Positions 8,557 to 14,647 of a stretch of 15,413 bases of DNA are shown here, piece by piece. Both the position numbers and the translations under genes were made by a program. Source of the DNA: an uncultured Odoribacter sp. Its GTDB lineage: Bacteria > Bacteroidota > Bacteroidia > Bacteroidales > Marinifilaceae. Each line of letters begins with the position of its first letter. Within the stretch, counting starts at the first letter, position 1. The notes beneath the pieces were generated by a model. The model worked only from the letters and a program-made list of their open reading frames with translations, had not been told where the DNA came from and did no database searches. Location: assembly GCA_900544025.1 (NCBI GenBank), contig UQTM01000079.1, forward strand, positions 1-15,413, read 5' to 3'.

Positions 8557-9750
8557 ATGCATATAAAAAGAGAGGTGAAATTGGCCGTGACGGCAATTGC
8601 TGCTGTCATTATCTTGATTTGGGGGATTAATTTTCTGAAAGCAAGAGCCTTGTTCGACAGAAACAATGTGTTTTATGGCGTGTACGAGAGAGTAGATGGC
8701 TTGAAGGTTTCGAGTAGTGTCATTTACCGGGGATACAGTGTGGGGCAGGTTAGCAACATTCGTTTTATCGGGGAACGTTTTGATAAAGTGTTGGTGGAAT
8801 TTTCCGTGGGCAAAAAGCTGGAGATCCCGGCGAATACGATTGCCGTTATTCAGAGTGCCGATTTGATGGGATCGAAAGCGATCAATCTGGAGCCCGGTAA
8901 TTCTCCTGATTATGCAGAAAGCGGGGATACACTCAAAACTCAGTTGGATTTGGGGATAGTGGAGCAGTTGAATAAGCAGTTGGAGCCTTTGAAGAAAAAA
9001 GCTGAAAATATAATGGTGGCACTCGACACCTTGCTGGTATCTATACAGGAACTGTTCGATGAGGGCGGGAACGAAAGTATAAAAGGATCGTTGAAGAGTG
9101 TGGGGCGGACGTTGAATAATGTGGAACAGGCGTCCGGTTCCTTAAACCGGATGCTGGCGAAAGAATCCGTACGGATTTCTGAAATTTTGGAGCATGTGAA
9201 CAGTATCACCGGGAATCTTGAGAATAATAATTCGAAAATTACCCGCAGCTTCGATAATGTCGTGGCTATCAGCGATTCGTTACGAGCGGTAAATTTGAGC
9301 AATACGGTTCGTCAGCTTAACGATATATTGGCGCAGGTGGATTCTGTTGTCGTAAAAATCAACCGGGGCGACGGGACGCTGGGCGAAGTGGTTAATAATG
9401 ACGAATTGTATTATAATCTGACGACGGTCAGTGAAAGTTTGAACGAACTGCTGATCGAATTCAAAGCCAATCCGAAAAAATTTGTAAATCTTTCAGTTTT
9501 CGATTTTACTTCCAATAAAACAACCCCGGAAAACTATGGGATTGTCATAGCCAAAACTGAAAAGCCTTTGGCCGTAGATGATGATCTTTATCGTAGATAT
9601 CCTGATTTAAAGCAGGTTCGGCGAAATGGTAGTTTCCTTTATCTTGTGGCGACTTATAAGAATTTGAAGCAAGCGGAAAAGGCTTTGAAAGAAGTGAAAA
9701 AAGATTTCGAAATGTCTTATATTGTTAATTTATCTCAAAACATAAAATAG
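8557..9750 (+). CDS. MlaD/MCE-family lipid-transfer protein with unusual C-terminal SPOR-like extension
   Basis: 397-residue inner-membrane-anchored periplasmic protein. One N-terminal transmembrane helix (about 9-27, VKLAVTAIAAVIILIWGINF) precedes a single MCE domain (about 35-115): GVYERVDGLKVSSSVIYRGYSVGQV, then IPANTIAVIQSADLMGSKAINLEPG. MCE proteins assemble into hexameric rings that carry phospholipids between the membranes with a MlaFE-type ABC transporter; no mlaE or mlaF lies in this window. Residues 130-305 are mostly helical, with heptad-like SLNELL and NNVEQASGSLNRML segments that could form the tube following the MCE ring. The last 70 residues (about 326-395: YGIVIAKTEKPL... GSFLYLVATYKNLKQAEKALKEVKKDFEMSYIV) look like a SPOR-type fold, as in the amidase just upstream. 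The family identity is solid; the C-terminal assignment is tentative. Confidence 0.88.
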   Translation: MHIKREVKLAVTAIAAVIILIWGINFLKARALFDRNNVFYGVYERVDGLKVSSSVIYRGYSVGQVSNIRFIGERFDKVLVEFSVGKKLEIPANTIAVIQSADLMGSKAINLEPGNSPDYAESGDTLKTQLDLGIVEQLNKQLEPLKKKAENIMVALDTLLVSIQELFDEGGNESIKGSLKSVGRTLNNVEQASGSLNRMLAKESVRISEILEHVNSITGNLENNNSKITRSFDNVVAISDSLRAVNLSNTVRQLNDILAQVDSVVVKINRGDGTLGEVVNNDELYYNLTTVSESLNELLIEFKANPKKFVNLSVFDFTSNKTTPENYGIVIAKTEKPLAVDDDLYRRYPDLKQVRRNGSFLYLVATYKNLKQAEKALKEVKKDFEMSYIVNLSQNIK

Positions 9751-9964
9751 AACAATTCTAAATAAGAGTGCAAAACCTTGTGCAAACTATTAACATAATA
9801 AATGTACGCGTCTTTGTATTATGTAAAATAGATGAAAGTGGCTTAGGCTTTGTTTCTAATGTTTTAGAGAGTGTTTACAAGGGATAAATATGGAAAAATG
9901 AGGGGCGTTTAATGAGTCGGCAGAATGGCTTCACGGTAAAAAATCTCATTGTTAAGTTTTTGTT

Positions 9965-9980
9965 ACACAATACATTGTGT
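9965..9980. promoter_or_regulatory. Operator-like inverted repeat upstream of dnaA
   Basis: ACACAAT, two bases (AC), then ATTGTGT: perfect 7-bp arms with a 2-bp centre, 148 bp upstream of the dnaA ATG. The symmetry and size fit a binding site for a dimeric repressor or activator. Nothing in the window identifies the protein. Confidence 0.4.
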
Positions 9981-10005
9981 CTAATTATCTGACAGAGAAA
10001 ACGGT

Positions 10006-10046
10006 ATGTGTTTTTCGAAAAAATCAAGAGAAAACACATTTTTTTT
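10006..10046 (+). terminator. Terminator-like hairpin with T-run in front of dnaA
   Basis: ATGTGTTTT (10006-10014) and AAAACACAT (10031-10039) form a perfect 9-bp stem around a 16-nt loop, followed at once by a run of eight T (10039-10046). The stem is GC-poor, so strength is uncertain. It could end the amidase-mlaD transcript, or act as an attenuator if dnaA is transcribed from further upstream. Confidence 0.4.
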
Positions 10047-10127
10047 CTAAAGTTTTTTTTGGGAATTTAGCATCATGAAATGGAGTAGATAACAGATAAT
10101 GGAAAAGTATCTGGTTAACAACAAACT

Positions 10128-11552
10128 ATGGAAAAGGATTGTAAGAATATTTGGTCAAAGTGTCTTTTGTTGATAAAACAACAGGTGATGCCGGAAAAAT
10201 TCAGGACATTGTTTGAGCCGATCCGGGCTTTAAAATTTAAGAACGATGTGCTGACGATTCAGGTGGCAAGTGCCTATGTTTATGAAGCGCTTGAAGGGGA
10301 GTTTATCGATATTCTGAAAAATGCTTTAAAGGCCGTTATCGGCCCTAATGCTAAATTAGAATATTCGGTAGTCGTGGAAAAGAGTAAGGCCTCTGAACCA
10401 TTGACGACGACCTTGGCTTCCAGTCATGTGAAAAGACCTGCTGCGAGTACGGTATATTTTGAAAATAACGGACAGGGTGTATTGAAGAATCCGTTTGAAC
10501 GGGCAACCAACCGTATTCAAATCGATTCTCAATTGAATCCTTCTTATACGATGGAAAGTTATATCGAGGGAGCCTGTAACCGTTTGGCCCGCTCGGCCGG
10601 GATGGCTATCGCACAAAATCCGGGAGGAACGGCTTTTAATCCTTTATTGATTTATGGAGGGTCGGGATTGGGAAAAACCCATCTTGCACAGGCGATTGGA
10701 CTGGAGGTAAAACAGAATTTCCCCAATAAGGTGGTTTTATATGTATCCACGAATTTATTCCAGACTCAATTCATGGAAGCGGTGAGAAGAAATGAAATCA
10801 ATGATTTCCTGCATTTCTACCAGTTGATCGATGTGCTCATCTTGGACGACATTCATGAGCTGGCAGGAAAAACCGGAACTCAAAATACGTTTTTTCATAT
10901 CTTCAATCATTTGCATCAATCCGGGAAGCAATTGATTTTGACTTCCGATAAGTCGCCGGCGGAGCTTAGCGGTATGGAAGACCGGCTGTTGTCGCGTTTC
11001 CGTTGGGGATTGTCGGCAGAAATCAAGGCTCCGGATTTCGATACCCGGAAAGAGATCGTATTGAACAAAGCCCGGAAAGACGGAATCGAATTTTCAGAAG
11101 ATATTATAGAATATATTTGTAAATACGTCAATAATAATGTCCGGGAGCTGGAAGGAGCTATGATTTCGCTGCTGGCACAGTCCACCTTTAACAAAAGGGA
11201 TCTTACCGTAGAGGTTGTAAGAGATATTTTGGGTAAGATGGTGAAAAAACAAACGGCGGAATTGACGGTAGAGAAGATACAAGAAATTGTTTGCGGACAT
11301 TTTCATATCCCTGCCGAATTACTGCAGGAGAAAACCCGGAAAAGGGAAGTCGTGCAGGCGCGTCAGTTAGCGATGTATTTCAGTAAGAATTATACCAAGG
11401 CATCTCTATCGTATATCGGTAGCCAGATCGGTAAAAAAGATCATGCCACCGTATTGTATGCCTGTAAAGCCGTTGCCGATCTTATGGAAACCGACCGGAA
11501 ATTCAAAACCCAGGTAGAAGAAATTCAACGAAAATTGTATTCGGCGAATTAA
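10128..11552 (+). CDS. dnaA: Chromosomal replication initiator DnaA
   Basis: 474-residue AAA+ protein that binds DnaA boxes, assembles on the origin and opens it. All four domains are present. Domain I (1-about 85, IWSKCLLLIKQQVMPEKFRTLFEPI) is for self-interaction and helicase loading. A short linker follows (about 86-125). The AAA+ core has NPLLIYGGSGLGKTHLAQAIG (Walker A 177-185), VLILDDIHEL (Walker B, 236-245), the arginine finger region RLLSRFRWGL (286-295) and sensor 2 NNVRELEGA (336-344). Domain IV (about 380-474) carries the DNA-binding helix-turn-helix and the DnaA signature GSQIGKKDHATVLYACKAV (431-449). Length is normal for the family. It appears to be transcribed alone: a 377-bp regulatory gap precedes it and a strong hairpin terminator follows 16 bp after the stop. 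dnaN and gyrB are not next to it, as in many Bacteroidota. Confidence 0.97.
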   Translation: MEKDCKNIWSKCLLLIKQQVMPEKFRTLFEPIRALKFKNDVLTIQVASAYVYEALEGEFIDILKNALKAVIGPNAKLEYSVVVEKSKASEPLTTTLASSHVKRPAASTVYFENNGQGVLKNPFERATNRIQIDSQLNPSYTMESYIEGACNRLARSAGMAIAQNPGGTAFNPLLIYGGSGLGKTHLAQAIGLEVKQNFPNKVVLYVSTNLFQTQFMEAVRRNEINDFLHFYQLIDVLILDDIHELAGKTGTQNTFFHIFNHLHQSGKQLILTSDKSPAELSGMEDRLLSRFRWGLSAEIKAPDFDTRKEIVLNKARKDGIEFSEDIIEYICKYVNNNVRELEGAMISLLAQSTFNKRDLTVEVVRDILGKMVKKQTAELTVEKIQEIVCGHFHIPAELLQEKTRKREVVQARQLAMYFSKNYTKASLSYIGSQIGKKDHATVLYACKAVADLMETDRKFKTQVEEIQRKLYSAN

Positions 11553-11568
11553 GTTCGTAAAATGATAA

Positions 11569-11616
11569 AAAAAGGGTTTAAGATTTGGTATTCCTGCCGG
11601 ATTTTAAACCCTTTTT
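11569..11616 (+). terminator. Rho-independent terminator after dnaA
   Basis: Left arm AAAAAGGGTTTAA (11569-11581) and right arm TTAAACCCTTTTT (11604-11616): a perfect 13-bp stem that ends in T5 on the plus strand and also in A-rich/T-rich symmetry for the minus strand, so it could work in both directions. It starts 16 bp after the dnaA stop and ends only 5 bp before the next start codon. Confidence 0.85.
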
Positions 11617-11621
11617 GATAT

Positions 11622-12215
11622 ATGGAAGATTTATATAAAACAATAGCCGTACCTGCCGAAGGACTTTATAAAGAGAAAGGAAGTAAATTTATTTCCTTTG
11701 CTTATCCTGTTCAAACCGAGGAACAGATAAAGGGGATCGTTGCGGAATTGAAAGATAAATTCTATGATGCACGGCATCATTGTTACGCCTGGATGCTGGG
11801 AGCCGGTAAAAAGAATTTCCGGGCAAATGACGACGGGGAACCTTCTTCCACAGCCGGACGTCCGATTTTGGGGCAGATTCAATCGAACGATTTAACGAAT
11901 ATACTGATCGTAGTGGTGCGTTATTTCGGTGGAACGAAGTTAGGCGTATCCGGATTGATCCATGCCTACCGGGAAGCTGCCGCCGATGCCTTGAATCATG
12001 CAGAAATCATAGAAAAAACAGTCGATGAACAATTTCGAATTTGTTTCAGCTATTTGGTTTTGAACGATGTCATGAAAATTATAAAGGAAGAAAATCCCGA
12101 TGTTTTAGAGCGTAATTTCGAATTGCAATGTGAGATGTTGTTATCGATCCGGCAAAAAGATCTGGCGCATTTAAAGGAGCGTTTGGAACAGGTGGACACC
12201 CTTGTTTTTCTTTAG
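11622..12215 (+). CDS. YigZ/IMPACT family protein (UPF0029)
   Basis: 197 residues, the usual length of bacterial YigZ proteins. The N-terminal domain carries the UPF0029 hallmarks: YKTIAVPAEGLYKEKGSKFISFAYPV (5-30), ARHHCYAWMLG (50-60), NDDGEPSSTAGRPIL (69-83) and VVVRYFGGTKLGVSGLIHAYREAA (97-120). A ferredoxin-like C-terminal half (about 137-197) completes the family layout. The eukaryotic relative IMPACT tunes Gcn2 signalling; the bacterial role is not established, though nucleic-acid or ribosome links have been suggested. The start at 11622 is kept because MEDLYKTI matches the usual beginning of the family, although the dnaA terminator ends only 5 bp before it. Its promoter would therefore have to lie in or before the terminator, or the gene depends on read-through. 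Confidence 0.92.
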   Translation: MEDLYKTIAVPAEGLYKEKGSKFISFAYPVQTEEQIKGIVAELKDKFYDARHHCYAWMLGAGKKNFRANDDGEPSSTAGRPILGQIQSNDLTNILIVVVRYFGGTKLGVSGLIHAYREAAADALNHAEIIEKTVDEQFRICFSYLVLNDVMKIIKEENPDVLERNFELQCEMLLSIRQKDLAHLKERLEQVDTLVFL

Positions 12216-12237
12216 CGGTATTGGATATATAGGAAAT

Positions 12238-12256
12238 TCCTACTCAAAGAGTAGGA
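12238..12256. repeat. Perfect inverted repeat downstream of yigZ
   Basis: TCCTACTC, AAA, GAGTAGGA: 8-bp arms with a 3-nt loop, 22 bp after the yigZ stop. No T-run follows on either strand, so it is not a classical terminator. It could be an RNA hairpin protecting a 3' end or a protein-binding site. Confidence 0.45.
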
Positions 12257-12325
12257 GGCGCGGAATCTATGGGATTTGTTTATTTATAAATCGCCTTTCT
12301 GTTTTTAGAAAATGTGGCAGTTTTC

Positions 12326-12357
12326 CTCTATTTCAGTGTAGAATAGAGATTTGTTTT
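12326..12357 (+). terminator. Weak terminator-like hairpin after yigZ
   Basis: CTCTATT (12326-12332) pairs with AATAGAG (12342-12348) around a 9-nt loop, followed by ATTTGTTTT. The stem is short and AT-rich. It lies between yigZ and the convergent IbrB-like gene, where a terminator is expected. Confidence 0.35.
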
Positions 12358-12382
12358 AAATGTATAATCCCGCCATCCCCTG

Positions 12383-12895
12383 TCACTCTTCCGAGAGGTT
12401 GAATTCTTTGCTGGCGAATAATGCGGCCAATCCTGTGATCTGTTTGAGCCGGAGTAGCTCGTCACGATCCATTCCGAAATTCTTTCTGATCCAATCGTCG
12501 GACATTCCTGAATCGACTAATTCGGAAACGATCGAAGACATCAGTTCGATGGAATGAGTTCCTCTGGCTCTATTATGCCGTATGGTCGAGGCCATTCGAT
12601 GGGATATGTCCTTATCGATAACGACCACCGGTAGCAGTCCTTTCTCGCGTTCATAAATACGCTGCGATGTCTTCATGACCATGTACCGGTGATACCCGTC
12701 CACGATTTCGTACTGATCCTTGTCGTTTAGGTAGTAGCAAACGCATGGCATGGTATATCCGTCCTCCCAAATGGAAATTTCCAACAGTTTCATTTCAGGC
12801 GGCGCTACGATGTTGGGGTTGTAACTATTGGCCACCACCTTTTCTATGGGTACTGCCCTGACACGATATACCGGGCTTTCAAATTCGTTTACCAT
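12383..12895 (-). CDS. ParB/sulfiredoxin-fold protein, IbrB/YbdM-like
   Basis: 170-residue protein with an N-terminal ParB/Srx-type domain. Conserved positions are VPIEKVVANSYNPNIV (15-30), IWEDGYTMPCVCYY (42-55), the phosphate-binding loop EIVDGYHRYMVM (63-74) and IRHNRARGTHSIE (105-117). The C-terminal third (about 130-155, MSDDWIRKNFGMDRDELLRL) looks like the helix-turn-helix that follows in ParB relatives. It is far shorter than partition ParB and has no parA neighbour, so plasmid or chromosome partitioning is unlikely. The partner just upstream is a DUF3440 PP-loop protein, and the start codon lies 17 bp inside that gene, suggesting translational coupling. The pair corresponds to IbrB/IbrA of E. 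coli prophage islands (regulators of immunoglobulin-binding protein expression) and to ybdM/ybdN. The biochemical activity is unknown. The sulfiredoxin catalytic Cys position (GCHR in Srx) is Tyr here (GYHR). Confidence 0.82.
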   Translation of the reverse strand: MVNEFESPVYRVRAVPIEKVVANSYNPNIVAPPEMKLLEISIWEDGYTMPCVCYYLNDKDQYEIVDGYHRYMVMKTSQRIYEREKGLLPVVVIDKDISHRMASTIRHNRARGTHSIELMSSIVSELVDSGMSDDWIRKNFGMDRDELLRLKQITGLAALFASKEFNLSEE

Positions 12896-14204
12896 CCCAA
12901 TAACTCTTATATTTGTTCATTGCATTCTCTCTCATTTGTTTTTCCCGTTTCGTCTGGGAAAATCCCATGTATTTACAGATATGATCGTTTTTCATGATGC
13001 AAATACACATTCGTTTGTAAGTGGGGATTTCCCTGAATTCGGGAATGTCGATATCGTCGAGGTATTCCATTCGTACGGAGCGTTTGGTGGAACGGAGCGA
13101 ATAGGTATTCTCCACGATAATCGGAACGTTGGCTTTTTTCAGCTTTTTGATGGTTTCCTCCGAGAGACACCCACCTTTTTCCCGCCAGAATTTGATACTG
13201 ACTTTAAGCTTTTCCATATAATTTTGACGTGTCTTTTCGGGAAGAGTCTTCAGTAAAAACTCCATGTATTCTTTCCACGAGAAACCGGGCGGGCAACTGA
13301 TCTTTCGCTGGCCCATAGCAGGAGTGTTTCCATATATTCCGGCACAACCCACTCCATTAACCCTCCCGATCATCTTTGCCCAGGCATCGGGATCTATGGC
13401 TTTATAGATGGCCAATGTCGATATGGCTTCGGAAATAAAAGGGCTCGCAACCCGCTGGCGGCTAAGTGGAATGCCTGCTTGATAATAGAGATCGTACAAA
13501 CGGTTATAATCCCATCCCAAACGACCGTTGGCTACCCATATATCCGATGTCTTCCAGTCGTACAGGGGATAGGCGTTGTATTCATACTGACTTATGCTGC
13601 GAGTCCATTTGTGATTTCCCAGGCGTCTGTAGTTTTTAATGCTGTGTATGGCTCGCCAACGATTGTAACTTTCCTGAGTCCTGATACCCACCAGGCAACA
13701 TATACGCTTGCTTTTCGTTCGTTCGCGTAACCACCCGATGAAAAGATTCTGAAATTCGTAATCCCAAAGTTCCTTCCGGAAAAAGTCGAAATCGTCCTGT
13801 CGCAGGCAATGTTGCGGCATTTCTCTTACCCATAATTCCCGATGGGCTTGCTCCCATGGCCTCCAATGTTGCTGGAACATCGAGGTGCAGGTTGCGACTT
13901 TAAACGGTACGCAACAATGAAAGACCTCCAGAATATCCCGATTTTTTGCGAAAGTTCGTTCTACGTATTCAGTGGTTTGCCGGTATTGAATTTCGTAGTC
14001 CATGTGGAAAACGCCTAACTTACGTCCCGGAGCATGCTTGCGGATATATTCTATGCAAAGATTTAAAAGTACGCCACTATCCTTTCCCCCGGAAAAAGAG
14101 ACGTACACATAGTCGAAATAATCGAAGATGATTTTCAGTCTTTTCTGCGTGGCTTCATATACGTTCAGCTTGCACTCTTCCGGGACAATACAACATTCGT
14201 TCAT
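12879..14204 (-). CDS. PAPS reductase-like PP-loop protein (DUF3440), IbrA/YbdN-like
   Basis: 441-residue cytoplasmic protein of the ATP-pyrophosphatase (PP-loop) superfamily. The nucleotide loop is YVSFSGGKDSGVLLNL (34-49), followed by KLGVFHMDYEIQYRQT (62-77) and a conserved GIRTQESYNRW (173-183). The second half, with GNTPAMGQRKISCPPGFSW (292-310), EYMEFLLKTLPEKTR and a C-terminal MCICIMKNDHICKYMGF block (399-415), fits DUF3440. PP-loop enzymes activate a substrate with ATP or use PAPS-like nucleotides; the substrate here is unknown, and it is probably not assimilatory sulfate reduction since no cys genes are near. An in-frame ATG at 14279 would add 25 residues, but I prefer 14204 (MNECCIVPEECKLNVYEATQ), which begins closest to the conserved region and reduces the overlap with the upstream gene to 50 bp. 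The overlaps with both neighbours indicate a tightly coupled operon. Confidence 0.85.
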   Translation of the reverse strand: MNECCIVPEECKLNVYEATQKRLKIIFDYFDYVYVSFSGGKDSGVLLNLCIEYIRKHAPGRKLGVFHMDYEIQYRQTTEYVERTFAKNRDILEVFHCCVPFKVATCTSMFQQHWRPWEQAHRELWVREMPQHCLRQDDFDFFRKELWDYEFQNLFIGWLRERTKSKRICCLVGIRTQESYNRWRAIHSIKNYRRLGNHKWTRSISQYEYNAYPLYDWKTSDIWVANGRLGWDYNRLYDLYYQAGIPLSRQRVASPFISEAISTLAIYKAIDPDAWAKMIGRVNGVGCAGIYGNTPAMGQRKISCPPGFSWKEYMEFLLKTLPEKTRQNYMEKLKVSIKFWREKGGCLSEETIKKLKKANVPIIVENTYSLRSTKRSVRMEYLDDIDIPEFREIPTYKRMCICIMKNDHICKYMGFSQTKREKQMRENAMNKYKSYWDGKRI

Positions 14205-14574
14205 AATTCTTCCACTCGATATGAACCCGAAATTTCTTTTGCCTGAATAACTCCGAGTGCCGTTTATGAACGACGGCACTGAGCGTCTCCTGTCTGTTTA
14301 CATTGGCGAGAACCTCTGTCAGCAACATATTTAGAACGACTGAATCATCTCCTTTGATATAATAATTATCGAGAAGGTAACAGTCGGTCGAAGTCTGCTT
14401 GACAGGCATAAAACCGAATACTTGTTCCTTATCTGCCGCCACATACCAAACATATTTGATCCCTGTTTTGAACGGATAGTTATTGTTTTGTCGCAGGATG
14501 GCGGGATTTAACGTCAATGGAGCGATTAATTCGTATAACTTTTTTTCTGTTCCACGCAATTTAATAATATCCAT
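14155..14574 (-). CDS. Small GNAT-like (N-acetyltransferase fold) protein, first gene of the IbrAB-like operon
   Basis: 139-residue protein, start ATG at 14572-14574. I do not recognise it as a named family. The order of elements resembles a GNAT fold: YVWYVAADKEQVFGFMPVKQ (about 41-60) as the central beta hairpin, a YLLDNYYIKG strand (66-75), a helix SVVLNMLLTEVLAN (78-91), and HKRHSELFRQKKFRVHIEWKNYERM (103-127), similar to the closing 'H..LF.k.GF' motif of acetyltransferases. A clear acetyl-CoA pyrophosphate loop (Q/RxxGxG/A) is not visible, so catalytic activity is doubtful. The gene overlaps the DUF3440 gene by 50 bp and is the promoter-proximal member of a three-gene operon. A helper, toxin-like or substrate-modifying role is all possible. 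Confidence 0.65.
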   Translation of the reverse strand: MDIIKLRGTEKKLYELIAPLTLNPAILRQNNNYPFKTGIKYVWYVAADKEQVFGFMPVKQTSTDCYLLDNYYIKGDDSVVLNMLLTEVLANVNRQETLSAVVHKRHSELFRQKKFRVHIEWKNYERMLYCPGRVQAERI

Positions 14575-14611
14575 AACAGTAACTGCTAAACTATCTCTTT
14601 ATAAATTATTA

Positions 14612-14644
14612 CAAATTAAACAAAAAAGAGAGTGTATTTGCAAA
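14612..14644 (-). promoter_or_regulatory. Candidate promoter of the GNAT-DUF3440-ParB operon
   Basis: On the minus strand TTTG (14641-14644) is followed after 21 nt by TTAATTTG (14612-14619), which matches 7 of 8 positions of TAnnTTTG. The spacing matches the Bacteroidota -33/-7 arrangement. The start codon lies 38 bp beyond the -7 box, leaving a leader of about 30 nt. Confidence 0.5.
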
Positions 14645-14647
14645 TAC
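14634..14647. promoter_or_regulatory. Perfect 14-bp palindrome over the -33 element
   Basis: GTATTTGCAAATAC reads the same on both strands. It covers the TTTG -33 box of the candidate operon promoter, the place where a repressor would block RNA polymerase. The regulator is unknown; the ParB-like protein with its helix-turn-helix is one possible candidate. Confidence 0.5.

Larger units (their letters stand above)
9751..10127. other. 377-bp non-coding region upstream of dnaA
   Basis: AT-rich spacer between mlaD and dnaA. It contains an inverted repeat (9965-9980), a terminator-like hairpin with a T-run (10006-10046) and several poly-A/T tracts (for example 10049-10060). No full TAnnTTTG promoter match and no cluster of DnaA boxes (TTATNCACA or its complement) is visible. 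It could hold dnaA regulation; an origin function is not supported by what can be read. Confidence 0.6.

Noticed and set aside
9771..9790. Possible hairpin just after the mlaD stop (GTGCAA...TTGTGC)
   Set aside because: The arms are not true reverse complements, so no stable stem forms.
12379..12390. CCTGTCAC near the end of the ParB-like gene, an 8-bp match to the tRNA-Pro 3' end
   Set aside because: It is in the opposite orientation to the tRNA, while an attachment-site repeat must be direct; eight bases are expected by chance.
12202..12402. 66-codon plus-strand frame after yigZ
   Set aside because: Low-complexity Phe/Ile/Cys/Ser frame overlapping the yigZ end and two hairpins, without homology signals.
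12828..13256. 142-codon plus-strand frame over the IbrAB-like genes
   Set aside because: Shadow of the DUF3440 gene on the other strand; no motif.
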